From Caprimulgus europaeus (Eukaryota; Chordata; Aves; Caprimulgiformes; Caprimulgidae): a stretch of 64,000 nt of DNA. Positions 25,528-36,134 of the stretch are shown here, in pieces (positions within the stretch are counted from its first letter, which is position 1; each line of letters opens with the position of its first letter). Below the pieces are notes generated by a model, which saw only the letters and a list, made by a program, of their open reading frames with translations, had not been told where the DNA came from and ran no database searches. A program made the translations under genes and the position numbers. The DNA lies in the NCBI GenBank assembly GCA_907165065.1, contig OU015524.1:40677295-40741294 (forward strand). The letters are read 5' to 3'.

Positions 25528-25539
25528 CGCGCCTGCGCG
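25528..25539. promoter_or_regulatory. NRF-1-like site in the PIGM promoter
   Basis: CGCGCCTGCGCG differs from the NRF-1 consensus YGCGCAYGCGCR at one position. It lies about 145 bp upstream of the PIGM ATG. Binding is inferred. Confidence 0.4.
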
Positions 25540-25560
25540 CGGCCGTTGCCGTTAAGCGGC

Positions 25561-25572
25561 GACGCGTGCGCG
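25561..25572. promoter_or_regulatory. second NRF-1-like site in the PIGM promoter
   Basis: On the minus strand this reads CGCGCACGCGTC, one mismatch from the NRF-1 consensus. It starts 33 bp further upstream than the first site, so the pair may act together near the transcription start. Confidence 0.4.
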
Positions 25573-28063
25573 CTGCAGGTGCTGAAGCTGTTGCCTTGCC
25601 CCGGGTGGGGACAGACGCGGTTGCTGGGGACCGGGTCCCCGCGGCGGCGGGATTTCCCATCAGAGCCTCCGCCGGTGGGGGATGCGGACCTGGGTGTCCT
25701 TCGCCCCCTGAGGCCGGCAGGGGAGCGACGTGGGCTGCGCTGTCCGTGCGCCCGCGGAGAGGGGGAGGCGTGCGGAGCTGCCCGCCCTTGCGCAGCGCTA
25801 GCGACGGGGCGTTGTTGTTGCGGTTGGCGTTTGCTCCGGCAGACTGCGGTGCCCCGCTGCTGAGAGCCTTGCGAGAGGGTGGGCACCTTTGTCGGGGCAC
25901 GTAGGAACGGCTGCGGGGCCCCACCGCCTACGCTGCTGCTGCTGCCCCCGCACCCTCTCAGGGGTGGGGAGCGGCGCAGAGCTGTGAGGCTCTGAGAGCA
26001 GAGGCAACGTATGCAATAGCAGTTAAGTAGGGAGAAGAAGGAAAAATAACATCTGTTATTTACCTTCTGCAAATGGCTGTATTTTGCCTAGACGTATGAG
26101 CTCTCTAAAGCACTTAGGTAAGGTTCCTTCCCCGCCCTGTCAGTTTCTCATTTGCTTACATCAGAAACAGTGCCGTGGAAATCAGAGCTGAGAAAGAGTT
26201 ATTTACAACAAATAAATTAATTCACTGTATTTTGTGGCTTTTGGGTATGTTTTTCAAATAGTTTCCATATCTGTACTTGCTATGGATTGTATCTTACATT
26301 AGAATTGTGGCTGACTGAAAAGCAGGTATTTGTTACTTACTAGTATTATGGGTGTCACATCAGAACTGAGTAGGGTTTTTTTATAGACACTTTATTCATC
26401 AAAAAAATGTGTATTTGCTTGCTCAGTAGTTAATTGCAGCTGCATTCTTTTTGCTGGATAGTTTCCTTTGGGACCGTTTTGGGAGCTGCAGCATTGCTGG
26501 CTCACATCACTTAGAGAAAAGAATCTGCTTTTCCTCAGTTCTGAGGACACTCATCAGAGAACTGGGAGCAGATTTTTTGCGTTTGGCACAGAAGTCTTGG
26601 AGGGTATCATAACTGGTAGGCTATTCAGGGAACAAAAGATATTTCTATTTGTGTGCATGCAGCTATTCATTTTTATCTCTTAAGACTGTTTTACTTTGCA
26701 GAATAGTGCACTGGTGTATAGGCTGAGGTGTCCAGTGGAAGAAGCATTGTAACTAACTGACCAACCTGGAGAATCGGTTTTTCCTCTATCTGTATAGGTC
26801 ACTAGATGTTTACATATTATATACTAAACTGGACATCTTCAACAGAAAAGTTCAAGAATCTTCTCCATTAACTCACCGTATGACGTCTTTAAGTCCTAAA
26901 ACTGATGGTTAGGGTGGTTTGGGGATAGGGCATGAGGGTGGCTGTTGCCCCTTTATAAATAACTGCTTACTCACAGTTGCTGTTCTCCTTTGGAACAGAA
27001 AGGGTTGGTAACGTCGTTTTATCTCCTTCTTTTATTTGTCTTGTGGTTGGGATATTTTTACAGGAGGTTACATCATCTTATCCTTTGTTGTGCCCAAGAT
27101 ATCCTCTTGAAAAGCTAGGAGATAGAAACTTAATAAAATCGCTGTGACTGAAATAACTTGATATTCTGTCGAGCTACAAGTCTAAGCAAAAGTGTAGATG
27201 TAGATGCTCCTAGATTTTTTGTTTCAGGAAGGTTATTGCTCACAAAGAACTATTCTTGCCATCTGCCTATTTCTTCCAGAATTGTTTGCGATTCTTCTGT
27301 TGCTTCTTTGGATGGAATATATTTTGTTATTTCAGATTCTTTGCTGAAACTGTATATTTTCAGAACAGAATGGATTGCAGTTTATTTGCTGAAATGTCTA
27401 AGTTTAATGATATTGATTAAATAATACTGCTTTAATAAATAAACTTAAGAGTTTGCAGTCTCTCAAATGTTTTTTGTCTCACAGTCTGTTTTCAGACAAA
27501 TCTTTTATTCTCATCTGACATTAATAGAAGTTGTGAAGCTGTCCATAGTGACTGTTTATCTAGATTGTAAGGAGGAAAAGGTAGGTAATTTAATTCTAAA
27601 GGGTTATGAAGTTAATAAAACAGAAAAGCTACCTTAGCTATTGTTGTATATACTGTGACTGTATGACATTCCCCAAGCTGGAAAAAAATTGATCTTCCTT
27701 ATCAATAATTTAACATCTTGAAAATAAGCTTAAGAGAATTAAGGTTTGGCTCCAAAATGTGTTTGGCTTCAGATTTGATACCAGCTTGCTTAACCTGATT
27801 TGTCATGTACTGTGGACTTTAATGCAGGAAGCAGGGCAGTCTTATTAAAGTTATAAATCTGTTGTTCCTGTAAAATGCTGCTTTTTATTTATACAAGCCA
27901 CCAGGAGCCACTTTTAGAAAATGCTAGGAGATAAAAACTAATACAACTGCTGGGACTGAAGCTGGTTGATTCTGGTGCACATGAAGATGCAAACAGTATG
28001 AAGAAAAGTACGGAGTCAGCCATAACCATGGATAAAATATTAACTAAATAGGAGTGCATATGT

Positions 28064-28092
28064 AAATATATATATATGTGCACATGTGTATA
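28064..28092. repeat. short (TA)n/(TG)n microsatellite
   Basis: An ATATATATATATGTGCACAT-type run grading into TGTGTAT. Confidence 0.7.
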
Positions 28093-30616
28093 AACAGTTT
28101 TTTATTTGCCTACCATACACTTGGTTTACACAGTCTCAAAGATGATACCATCAGATATTGTGTGAGCTGAGTTCATGTCAGTATGTGCTTCTGTTGTGTA
28201 CGCATGAGAGGGGATGATAAGCCTGTTCTCAAATGTTAACTTCTCCCATCTTCATCTTCTGTAATAGACATTGCTTCAGCAGCACTCAGACATTTATGCC
28301 AGAAACCACCTCACATGCCCTGTCATTACTTAAGATTTACACAGCAGTAGTAGCAGTGCAAGGACAACGAAACTGGGGCCTTGTTATGCAAAGTGCTCTG
28401 TGATCTAATGAAAGTTTTAACCATCTGAAAAACAAGGTACAACTGGAGGGTGACAGCTGGTGAGTGAGGGAGAGAGTGACAAGCAGGTTCCTGGCCAGTG
28501 AGCAGTGAGGTGTGTTTTCAGGGTTTTACTCTCCAGACTATGGTAGAAGGTTAGTTTGGAGGAGGGACAAGCTGAGGCTGCTTTAATTGATGAACGAACG
28601 GTTAAAAACTGTAACCTGTTGGATGCAGTATGGCTAAATATTGGAGGGACTAACTGATTACATTTGAGAAACTGGAGGAGAATAAGGAGGCTAATGAAGG
28701 GGTGTGAAGAAGCTGACAATGAATTAGAAGATGATTCTGGTAGCAGTGCTTTGAAGTAACGTAAGGGAAACATGGTGGTTGGTAGCAGTGCAAGGTAAGA
28801 GACAACAAGTGTTGGGTTGAAGTGGTGAGAGCCCTACTAAGATTCGGGTGGCCTAGAAGGCTAAATGAACTTAAATGTCTGAAAAGTTATGGAAGATGGA
28901 GCAGCCAGTGACTTCCTAGTAGGAAGGCAGTTGGAGGATCTTTTCACGTGCTGTGTTTTAGCTCGTTCTACTGAGATCTCAGGGTGAGGCACTTCTCAGG
29001 CAAGTCTCTTGTGCAGTAACCTAACTGTTAATGGTTAGCTGTACTTTGAGATTTTGTTGTTGATTTAGGAGATAAAATTTGATCATAATGACTAACAGTT
29101 TTTTATACAAGTTGTCTTATTGTATATGTGCTCTGATGTAAGTCTGTATGTGTAAAAGGTGGAAGGAAAGCTGAGTATTTAAGATAGGTAGGAAGGAAGA
29201 TCTTGGACAATAGCTGGTATATGGTCTGCAGACTTCTGAAAGGGGGAACTGCTGTGCTGTAATTTATTAGAATTCCCTTTTAATTTTCTTGGATTTTGAA
29301 CCCCAAATATTTTCTTACATGAGAATACTCCTGCTTAATATATTTATAAACTGACAGTAAATTTTTGATAAGATGACTAGTACAATCTGTTTCTTGCAGC
29401 ACATGAATTTTTCTAGAAAAAGTGACTAACACTTATGTTAGATATTTTGGTCTTGATAAATTGTTTTTGCAAATATGATTGATGCCTTTCAAATATTTGT
29501 AGTGTGTTGAACTTTAGCTATTATTGGCAAAAAGGAAAGTATGGTTAAGATTATGTAATGAACTGTTCATTTCTGTTTTAATACTGGAGTGAATAATACA
29601 GGAGGTTTTTCAAAAATAAAATAAACCGCATTGGAACTCTTCACATAACAAAATCACTATTATAAATATAAAGCCACCACTGTTCCCTTAAGCTTTTTCT
29701 GTTAATGTGTTTACTTAACACTGCTTGATAAATCTAAACCCTTATTCACACATTATGCTAAAAATGTGGCTATTTGGAGAATGTGATCTGACTTGTAAAG
29801 GAATTTTTTTTTCACCACATTATGGTTTTGCACAATATGCTTTAAGTGGTGTTTGCAGAGTTCTGCTCACAGTGGTTATGCTGATTGTATGTCAGCGTAC
29901 TAGGTAAAATGCTAGCCCTTCAGGGAAAATAACTACTGGATAAAAATTAGTCTGTAGGGAAGTGTGTTAAAAATTAATATTCTGGGGAAAAAAGGCTATG
30001 GCTGAGAAAACATGTGGCAGGTTAGTTAGCAAGAATAAGTCCACTGAAATAGGATGCTGGCCTAGGGAGGGATTGCCAAAAATATGTCCTGTTTTGGTTT
30101 AAGGTAGTGATGTATCTGAAGTGTGATATGGTAAAAAAGAGTAACCTGCTTCTAAGTTGGGCAGTGCCCAACTCTCTCACTGCCTGACTTGAAATGCCAA
30201 AGAGAAGTGCTTTTTAACCCTTTTTACATTACTGCTATAGCACTAGCTAATGGGGCAGCCAGCCCAGTGGATTAGGATTCCAGAAGTGGGAACACTTGCT
30301 AACGAAAGAATGCATAGAGAGAACTGATGAGAGCCCAGGCAGGAGAGAAACTGAAACCAAATGACAGATTATGGATTTAGGAGATTGCTGGAAGATGGAG
30401 GGTTCCTGGTGCAGGACTGCTGATTTTTAACACTGTGCAGACCCCAATGACACACCCAGAAAGTATGAGTTTCTAGTGCCTGTAAAAGGCATAATTGTGT
30501 TAGGCATAATTTCATGCCAATTTTTGAAGGTGTAAGTGGAGGAATAGGTATTGAAAACTGGTGAAGTCTCTGTTAGAGAATTTTATAGAAGTGTCTGAAT
30601 ATATTTATGTACTAAA

Positions 30617-30669
30617 ATTATATATATAAATATATTTTTTATATATATATATACATATATATATTTGTT
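30617..30669. repeat. (TA)n microsatellite
   Basis: About 50 bases of ATATAT broken by a T-run and one ACAT; near-perfect self-complementarity. Confidence 0.9.
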
Positions 30670-32621
30670 ACATATATGCATGGTAAGCATACTGAAGGAA
30701 TAATAGCTGTGTTTTTCTGAATGTCCAGATTTTTAAATCTCTTGAGATACCTCTCTTCCTGTCTGAAATGTGGAGTAGCGGAGCCTGAGAATGTGAGATG
30801 TATAGGATCCATCCTCTGTTCAAGCGATAACATTTATGACCCTTTATATGAATGTGATTAGATTTTGCATGTCAGTATCTGAGATGCCCTTGGCTTAAGA
30901 GACATTATCCATCAGGTCAGCCAGCCCAAAGTGTCCTAAACAGCATTCATTCACAATACTTGATTTTTAGGTGATGAAGGGAAACATTTTGTGTATTTTT
31001 ATTTTATAACCACTTAATTCAATGTTTTTCTGTTCTTTGGAGGAGGAAAAGAGACAAAATTTGGAATGCATTTGTTTCTGTCTTCTTTTATCAAATATAA
31101 AGGACAGCCTGTAGTTAAGGGAACTGGGACTGGGGTGGAAATCTATCTTCTGAGCCTAAGTTAGACCACCACCTACATCAGTGAGACCTCCACTAACACC
31201 CAGTTCCTGAGATCATGTTGAGATAGATAGATAGATGAGATACAAAACTGTATTCTCAACCTCTGGTCTTGTTTTTTCAGTTGACAAGTAAACACCAAGT
31301 ATAGAAAGAAAATCACATTGACCTCTGCTACTGAGCTTGTTTTTCATCTAATTCTACTTTCAGAATAGGTAGGACATAGACATGAAAAGGTACAAGGGGT
31401 AATAATTAAAAATTTGTTTAGAAATAGGTTTTAATTACTTTGGCTCAGTGGCTGAAGTAATAAATCAGTTCTTTAAGGGCAGAATTCTGGGCTGTAACTC
31501 ACAAGTTGCAGGAAATGTGGTTGAAGCCAGAAGTTTATCATCCCTTGAAACAACAAAAGCTGGCACTGGAACACAAACCACTTCCATGGGTAGCTAAACT
31601 GTGGAAATTTGGAAAAGTGGCCTCTTCTAGCTTAGGTGCCAGTTGGGTTCCACGGGATCCAGAAACATAAGAGTTTTGATCAAACCTTTTCCTGAGGAAG
31701 AAGTATCCATAGCTTCTCCTAGTCTCCCATCCCCTTCACTGGACTTCATTTTCTAGTTAAGATGTTGTTTGGGCTACTGCACCTGTAGTAGATAAATTGT
31801 ATTTTACATGGATGCTTATTGTTGTAAAGGTGGTGGGAATTTAATTTCTGAATATTGTTCAATATTGTGCTACTGCAGTAGAGGTGGGGAGACAAATTGG
31901 GGTTTTATGGACTTACTGTGCCCAAAGTGCAAGGAAACAGTTCTGATTATGAGTCCTTTAATATCTAACAGAGGGCTGTAACCTGCCAGAGCTCCATTTC
32001 CAGCCACTTGAGTGTCTTTCCATGCTATGGATCTCCTGGTTAAGAGGACTAGAATAAGAGCTGGTGTTACACCAGCACATTGTAAATAGAACACCTTAAT
32101 GGAAGGCACTGGAAAGGCAAGTATTAAAGGAAAAGAAAAAAGTAGTATAATTCTCTCTAGTAAACACTACTTTCTGTGGAAAAAGCTGAAATGTGATTTC
32201 TTTCCTGTTGCAAGTTTGGTCAGTATAAATAACTGTATAGCCACAAGAGAATTCTGTTTATCACTTGATATGTTGTGTTTCAGTGTAACTAGAGTGAGCA
32301 GTAACAGTGGGCATGTAAACTTGTTAAAAAACACAGATTATTAGCAAGTTCTTACAAGTATCTGCTGGAAAAAATGTTTGAAGCTGCTAGAAAGGATTAG
32401 TTACACAATTGCTTAGAAAGTGTATGCAGTTCTTCAGAGTGAGTGATAGGTGATTTATGTGAGATGTAGGACACCTGCATTAGGACATTTGGAAGAGTTT
32501 GAGGATGTCTTCTTCATCCATGGAGGTACTGCTCAGCATGGTTTTGAAGACTTTGGAGGAAGAAGAATGATAGGGTGGGAAAGCCAGCCCTTAACTGATG
32601 TTTTGATCCAAATGACTGTGG

Positions 32622-32645
32622 AGGTTTGTTTGTTTGTTTGTTTTT
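32622..32645 (+). repeat. (TTTG)n microsatellite
   Basis: Five TTTG units ending in TTTTT, followed after 10-15 bases by (AACC)n at about 32656-32669. Confidence 0.8.
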
Positions 32646-32760
32646 CTTAGTTTAAAACCAACCAACCAAACCAGATGCTTGTGCAATTATATTGAGTAAT
32701 TGTTTGGAATTTTGTCTGGAGATTTGTCAGAGGAGTAGAGCTCTCAAGTGCTCCTGCAAA

Positions 32761-32931
32761 CAGGTTGCCCAAGGAAGTTGTGGATGCCCCCTCCCTGGAA
32801 GTGTTCAAGGCCAGGTTGGATGAGGCTTTGAGCAACCTGGTCTAATGTGCCCCTGCTCATGGCAGTGGGGTTGGAACTAGATGATCTTTAAAGTCCCTTC
32901 CAACCCAAACCATTCTATGGTTCTATGATTT
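32761..32931 (+). mobile_element. CR1 LINE short 3' fragment, flanked by 14-bp direct repeats
   Basis: The segment starts at CAGGTTGCCCAAGGAAGTTG and ends in CCTTCCAACCCAAACCATTC with TATGGTTCTATGATTTT, the standard CR1 3' end. It is severely 5'-truncated. AGTGCTCCTGCAAA ends immediately before it (32747-32760) and recurs at 32967-32980. It is close in sequence to the CR1 copy at 34945-35338, so both probably belong to one subfamily. Confidence 0.9.
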
Positions 32932-33232
32932 TGGGAGAAAGGTAACTGACTCTGAGAGATGCTGTTAGTGCTCCTGCAAAATGAAGGACTGCAGCAGGAA
33001 TTTGAGACACCAGGGAATTAATGTTACCCTGAGCATCATTGTTAAGTGCTGTGGTCAGAAATTGCCTCTTCTTTGAGAAGGTGCAGTGGTCCAGTTGTGC
33101 TACACAGAGCATACCAGGCTTTGCTGTTCTGTGGCTGTTGTTTGTGTTTGCAGTTACTTGCTGAGATAAGAACGAGTAACTCTACTTACACATGTAGTCT
33201 TGAACTAAATCTCCCAGAGTTGGCTGAGATAA

Positions 33233-33829
33233 TGTGGTGGTTTAACTTGGCTAGCACTGCACTTGGCCAGCAGCCAAACACAGCTATTTGCTCACTCCCC
33301 ATCCCCAGGGGATAGGGGAGAGAATTGGGGGTCAAGGGTAAGGAGGTTCATAAGCTGAGATAAGAACAATTTAATAATTGAAATAAAATAATAATAGTAA
33401 TAAAATATGCAAATGAGTGATACACAGTGCAATTACTCACCATCTGTCGGCCTGTTCCCAGATAACGATCCTGGAGGAGCGACAATCCCGAACTGAAACA
33501 GCAATCCTGGAAGAGTGAGAGCCCAAGCGAAAGCCAGAGAGAGCCAAAAGAGGAAGAGACCTTTATTAATATACTGAACATGATTTGGTATGATAAGGAA
33601 TATCCCATTGGCACATCCAAATGCCAGTTTAGCTTATTAATTTAAGTATTCCTCGCCCCATTAGATGTTGTGCTTGTAGACTAAGAAAGCATGAAGTCCT
33701 TCACTTCCAGCAACAAAAATTAAAACTTTGGTATGTTATCAATGTTTCTCTCATAATAAATCCTATGCTGAAAGCAAAGCATGATGCTATTCTAGCTACT
33801 AAAAAGAAATCCAGCTAAAAACCAGGACA
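33233..33829 (-). mobile_element. solo LTR of an avian endogenous retrovirus family
   Basis: The 597-bp segment starts TGTGGTGGTTTAACTTGGCT and ends AAAACCAGGACA (TG...CA). I recognise it as a family common in bird genomes, whose sense strand begins TGTCCTGGTTT, hence minus here. On the minus strand there is a TATA-like TATATTAA (33566-33573) and, further on, ATTAAA (33370-33375), in the usual order of promoter then poly(A) signal. The flanks GATAA (33228-33232) and GATGA (33830-33834) could be a 5-bp target duplication with one change. No internal viral coding sequence is attached, so this is a solo LTR. Confidence 0.8.
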
Positions 33830-34726
33830 GATGAACAGGAGGGACTATCCTCACCCCCTCTGTTTCTTATGCTTTTGGGCGTCAGATGGATTTCCAAGGA
33901 TGTGGTACTGCTTTTTTTTCCAGTAGATACAAAGATGAGTTGTAAGTCTCTGCTGCAGATAGAGCAGTTACGTTATTTTATGTGGCACTAAAAGGTTTCT
34001 AAAATTACTTAATAAAATCAATGATGCAGTTTCCTGCTTTTGTCTTCATGGTCAAAACTAATCAATGGATCAGAGAAGTTAATATCTTAATTTCTTTTAT
34101 ATTGTGTGATGAAAAAACCTCTTATGAAGAGCTGCCTTTCCTTCCTAGCAGTAAACATCTTAATGTTTCTTCTGTCAATAATCCTGATGACATTGTTGCA
34201 CTTTCAATACCAGGTACAAACATTGAGAACTCTAAAAAAACTGTCTCTTAACCTTCTCCCTCCTTTCTTCTTGATGGTATTTTGATCTGGTCACAGTGGA
34301 AAAAAAAAAAGGTAAGATAGGGCATATCTCAGAGTGGGTGTGAGGGTCAGTGGGAGCACCTACTCCCCTTTGAATGAGTTTAGCTTGCTTTTGGGAAATC
34401 TTATGTGCTTGGGTGAGGTTTTCTTGTCCTATCACCTACTTTTTTATGCTTGGGGAGCTGTTCACAGAAATACAAAAGAAGATTGAAATGTGTGTTATGA
34501 GAAACCCAGGCCTTATTGAAGAATAAATATAAATAAATGTAGATGGCTTTTGGATTATTGTGGGGCTTCCTTTTACCCCCCGATAATATGGTGCAGCCTA
34601 TTTTCCCAGCTGTGGCTGTGTAGCTGATCAGAAGCAGCTGTTAGAAAAGGCAGTGCCCACCTGCTGGGGCTAACTGTGCCGGAAGGGCTCCAGAGCTGCT
34701 GTCTGTGAGGAGCTACAGCAAGTAAG

Positions 34727-34743
34727 TGTATGTGTGTGTGTGT
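34727..34743 (+). repeat. (TG)n microsatellite
   Basis: TGTATGTGTGTGTGTGT run, a little over 200 bases upstream of a CR1 fragment. Confidence 0.8.
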
Positions 34744-34944
34744 AGAACTTAGGATTTCTCCTGTGGGAGTGGTAAAAGAGGGAATAGCTCTCTTGGTTTC
34801 CTGCTCTTGAATGAGGATGTCTAGAAGAAAGTGCAGATGGGGTTTCTTAGTTCCCCTGGTCTGTAAAGAAGGAAAAGCCTGTAGGAGAGAAGAGCAGCTG
34901 TTAAGGAGCTCTAGTCTGTAGAGACCTGGGTAATCCTCTGATTC

Positions 34945-35338
34945 AGGCTGAGAGAGTTGGGGCTGTTCAGCCTGGAGAAGAGAAGGACGTGGGGAGATCT
35001 TATAGCAGCCTTCCAGTACCTGAAGGGGCCTACAAGAAAGCTGGGGAGGGACTTTTCATAAGGGCAGTTAATGACAGGACAAGGGGAAATGGCTTTAAGC
35101 TGGAAGAGGGAAGGTTTAGATTAGATATTAAGAAGAAATTCTTCACTGTGAGGGTGGTGAGTCACTGGAACAGGTTGCCCAAGGAAGTTGCGGATGCCCC
35201 CTCCCTGGAAGTGTTCAAGGCCAGGTTGGATGAGGCTTTGAGCAACCTGGTGTAGTGGAAGGTGTCCCTGCTCGTGGCAGGGGGGTTGGAACTAGATGAT
35301 CTTTAGGGTCCCTTCCAACCCAAACTATTCTATGATTT
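34945..35338 (+). mobile_element. CR1 LINE 3' fragment
   Basis: The segment begins in AGGCTGAGAGAGTTGGGGCTG, passes through the CR1 segment encoding the end of the reverse transcriptase protein (FFTVRVVSHWNRLPKEV is still readable in frame from about 35125), and ends in CCTTCCAACCCAAACTATTC with TATGATTTT. It is 5'-truncated and non-autonomous. Confidence 0.92.
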
Positions 35339-35882
35339 TCCCAAAGCTGGTTTTGCACTTTGCTTCCAAGTGTGTCTAAGCTCTGTCCACCTAAGTGGAA
35401 AAGGTCTGGGTTGAATAAATAAATCATATGGTAGCTTTGCTTATAAAGTGCTCTGGGTAATGGTTGTTACCACTAGCCACATATACTCTGTGTGTGTAAA
35501 AATATGAATGAAGATTATCTGGATTTTTGTGTCCTTAAAAAATTTTGCAAAAACCAATTGTTCTCTGTTGCATAAAACTTAAAATACTCCCTCTGGAAAG
35601 GGAATGAAATGTTCTTTTAGCTACCTGCAGTGATTTTGGCCTTAACCAATAACGAGCTTCTCTCATGAATGATTTAAAACTGGTTAAATAACTGTTTAAA
35701 TATATTTTGAAATTAAATGGTGTATTACTATTACTGTTGTTAAACTTCTTCCCTCCCTTGTTTTCTAGGGATGGCATGGTCTTCTAAATATTCTTAGGGA
35801 AAGAATCCTCAATTTTCCTAAAAACCTTTGTGCACGTTTATAGGAAAATGAGTATCTGTCTTTTTAATGCTGTTGTGCTTGC

Positions 35883-35904
35883 TTTTTTTTTTTTTTTTTT
35901 TTTT
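35883..35904 (+). repeat. poly(T) tract, 22 bases
   Basis: A run of 22 T followed by AATAAATAG; the first of two long T-runs about 230 bp apart. Confidence 0.9.
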
Positions 35905-36113
35905 AATAAATAGCTTGTCAGGGAGATCTCCTTGAAAAGTGCCCAGAATAATAATTCTACATTATTATTCCTTTTGTGGTATCCTATTCTATTGTGAATT
36001 GTGGCTAGGATACTATTGTACTTGGCGCTACAGAACTGTAAGCTAAAGAGAGACTGTCCTAGAGATTTAGCTGTAGAGGATGTATCCTTCAATAGCTGTC
36101 TGTGGAAATTCAC

Positions 36114-36134
36114 TTTTTTTTTTTTTTTTTTTTT
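36114..36134 (+). repeat. poly(T) tract, 21 bases
   Basis: A run of 21 T followed by GGGTGAC; the second of the pair. The sequence between the runs is not recognised. Confidence 0.9.

Larger units (their letters stand above)
25385..25960 (-). promoter_or_regulatory. PIGM: CpG-island promoter and 5' UTR of PIGM
   Basis: Upstream of the PIGM ATG the sequence stays dense in CpG until about 25960 and then falls abruptly to AT-rich DNA. The island also covers the 5' half of the coding region, from about 24780. No TATA box is obvious, while GC boxes and two NRF-1-like palindromes are present, as expected of a housekeeping promoter. Such islands often fire in both directions, so an unannotated plus-strand transcript is possible, but no conserved coding sequence supports one. 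The transcription start cannot be fixed from sequence alone. Confidence 0.75.
25961..32746. other. intergenic between PIGM and RGS7, left part
   Basis: After the PIGM CpG island ends the DNA is AT-rich. A donor-like TTAG|GTAAGG at about 26116 could end a divergent transcript from the island, but nothing else supports it. Microsatellites occur at 28.07, 30.62 and 32.62 kb, and a short GATA run near 31.22 kb. Confidence 0.55.

Noticed and set aside
25385..26072. Long minus-strand frames reading through the PIGM CpG island (up to 451 codons)
   Set aside because: They overlap PIGM in another frame and are rich in R, G, P and A, as any frame in CpG-island DNA is. No family resemblance.
34989..35255. 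88-codon plus-strand frame looking like a small protein
   Set aside because: It is the C-terminal end of the CR1 reverse transcriptase frame inside a truncated LINE, not a host gene.
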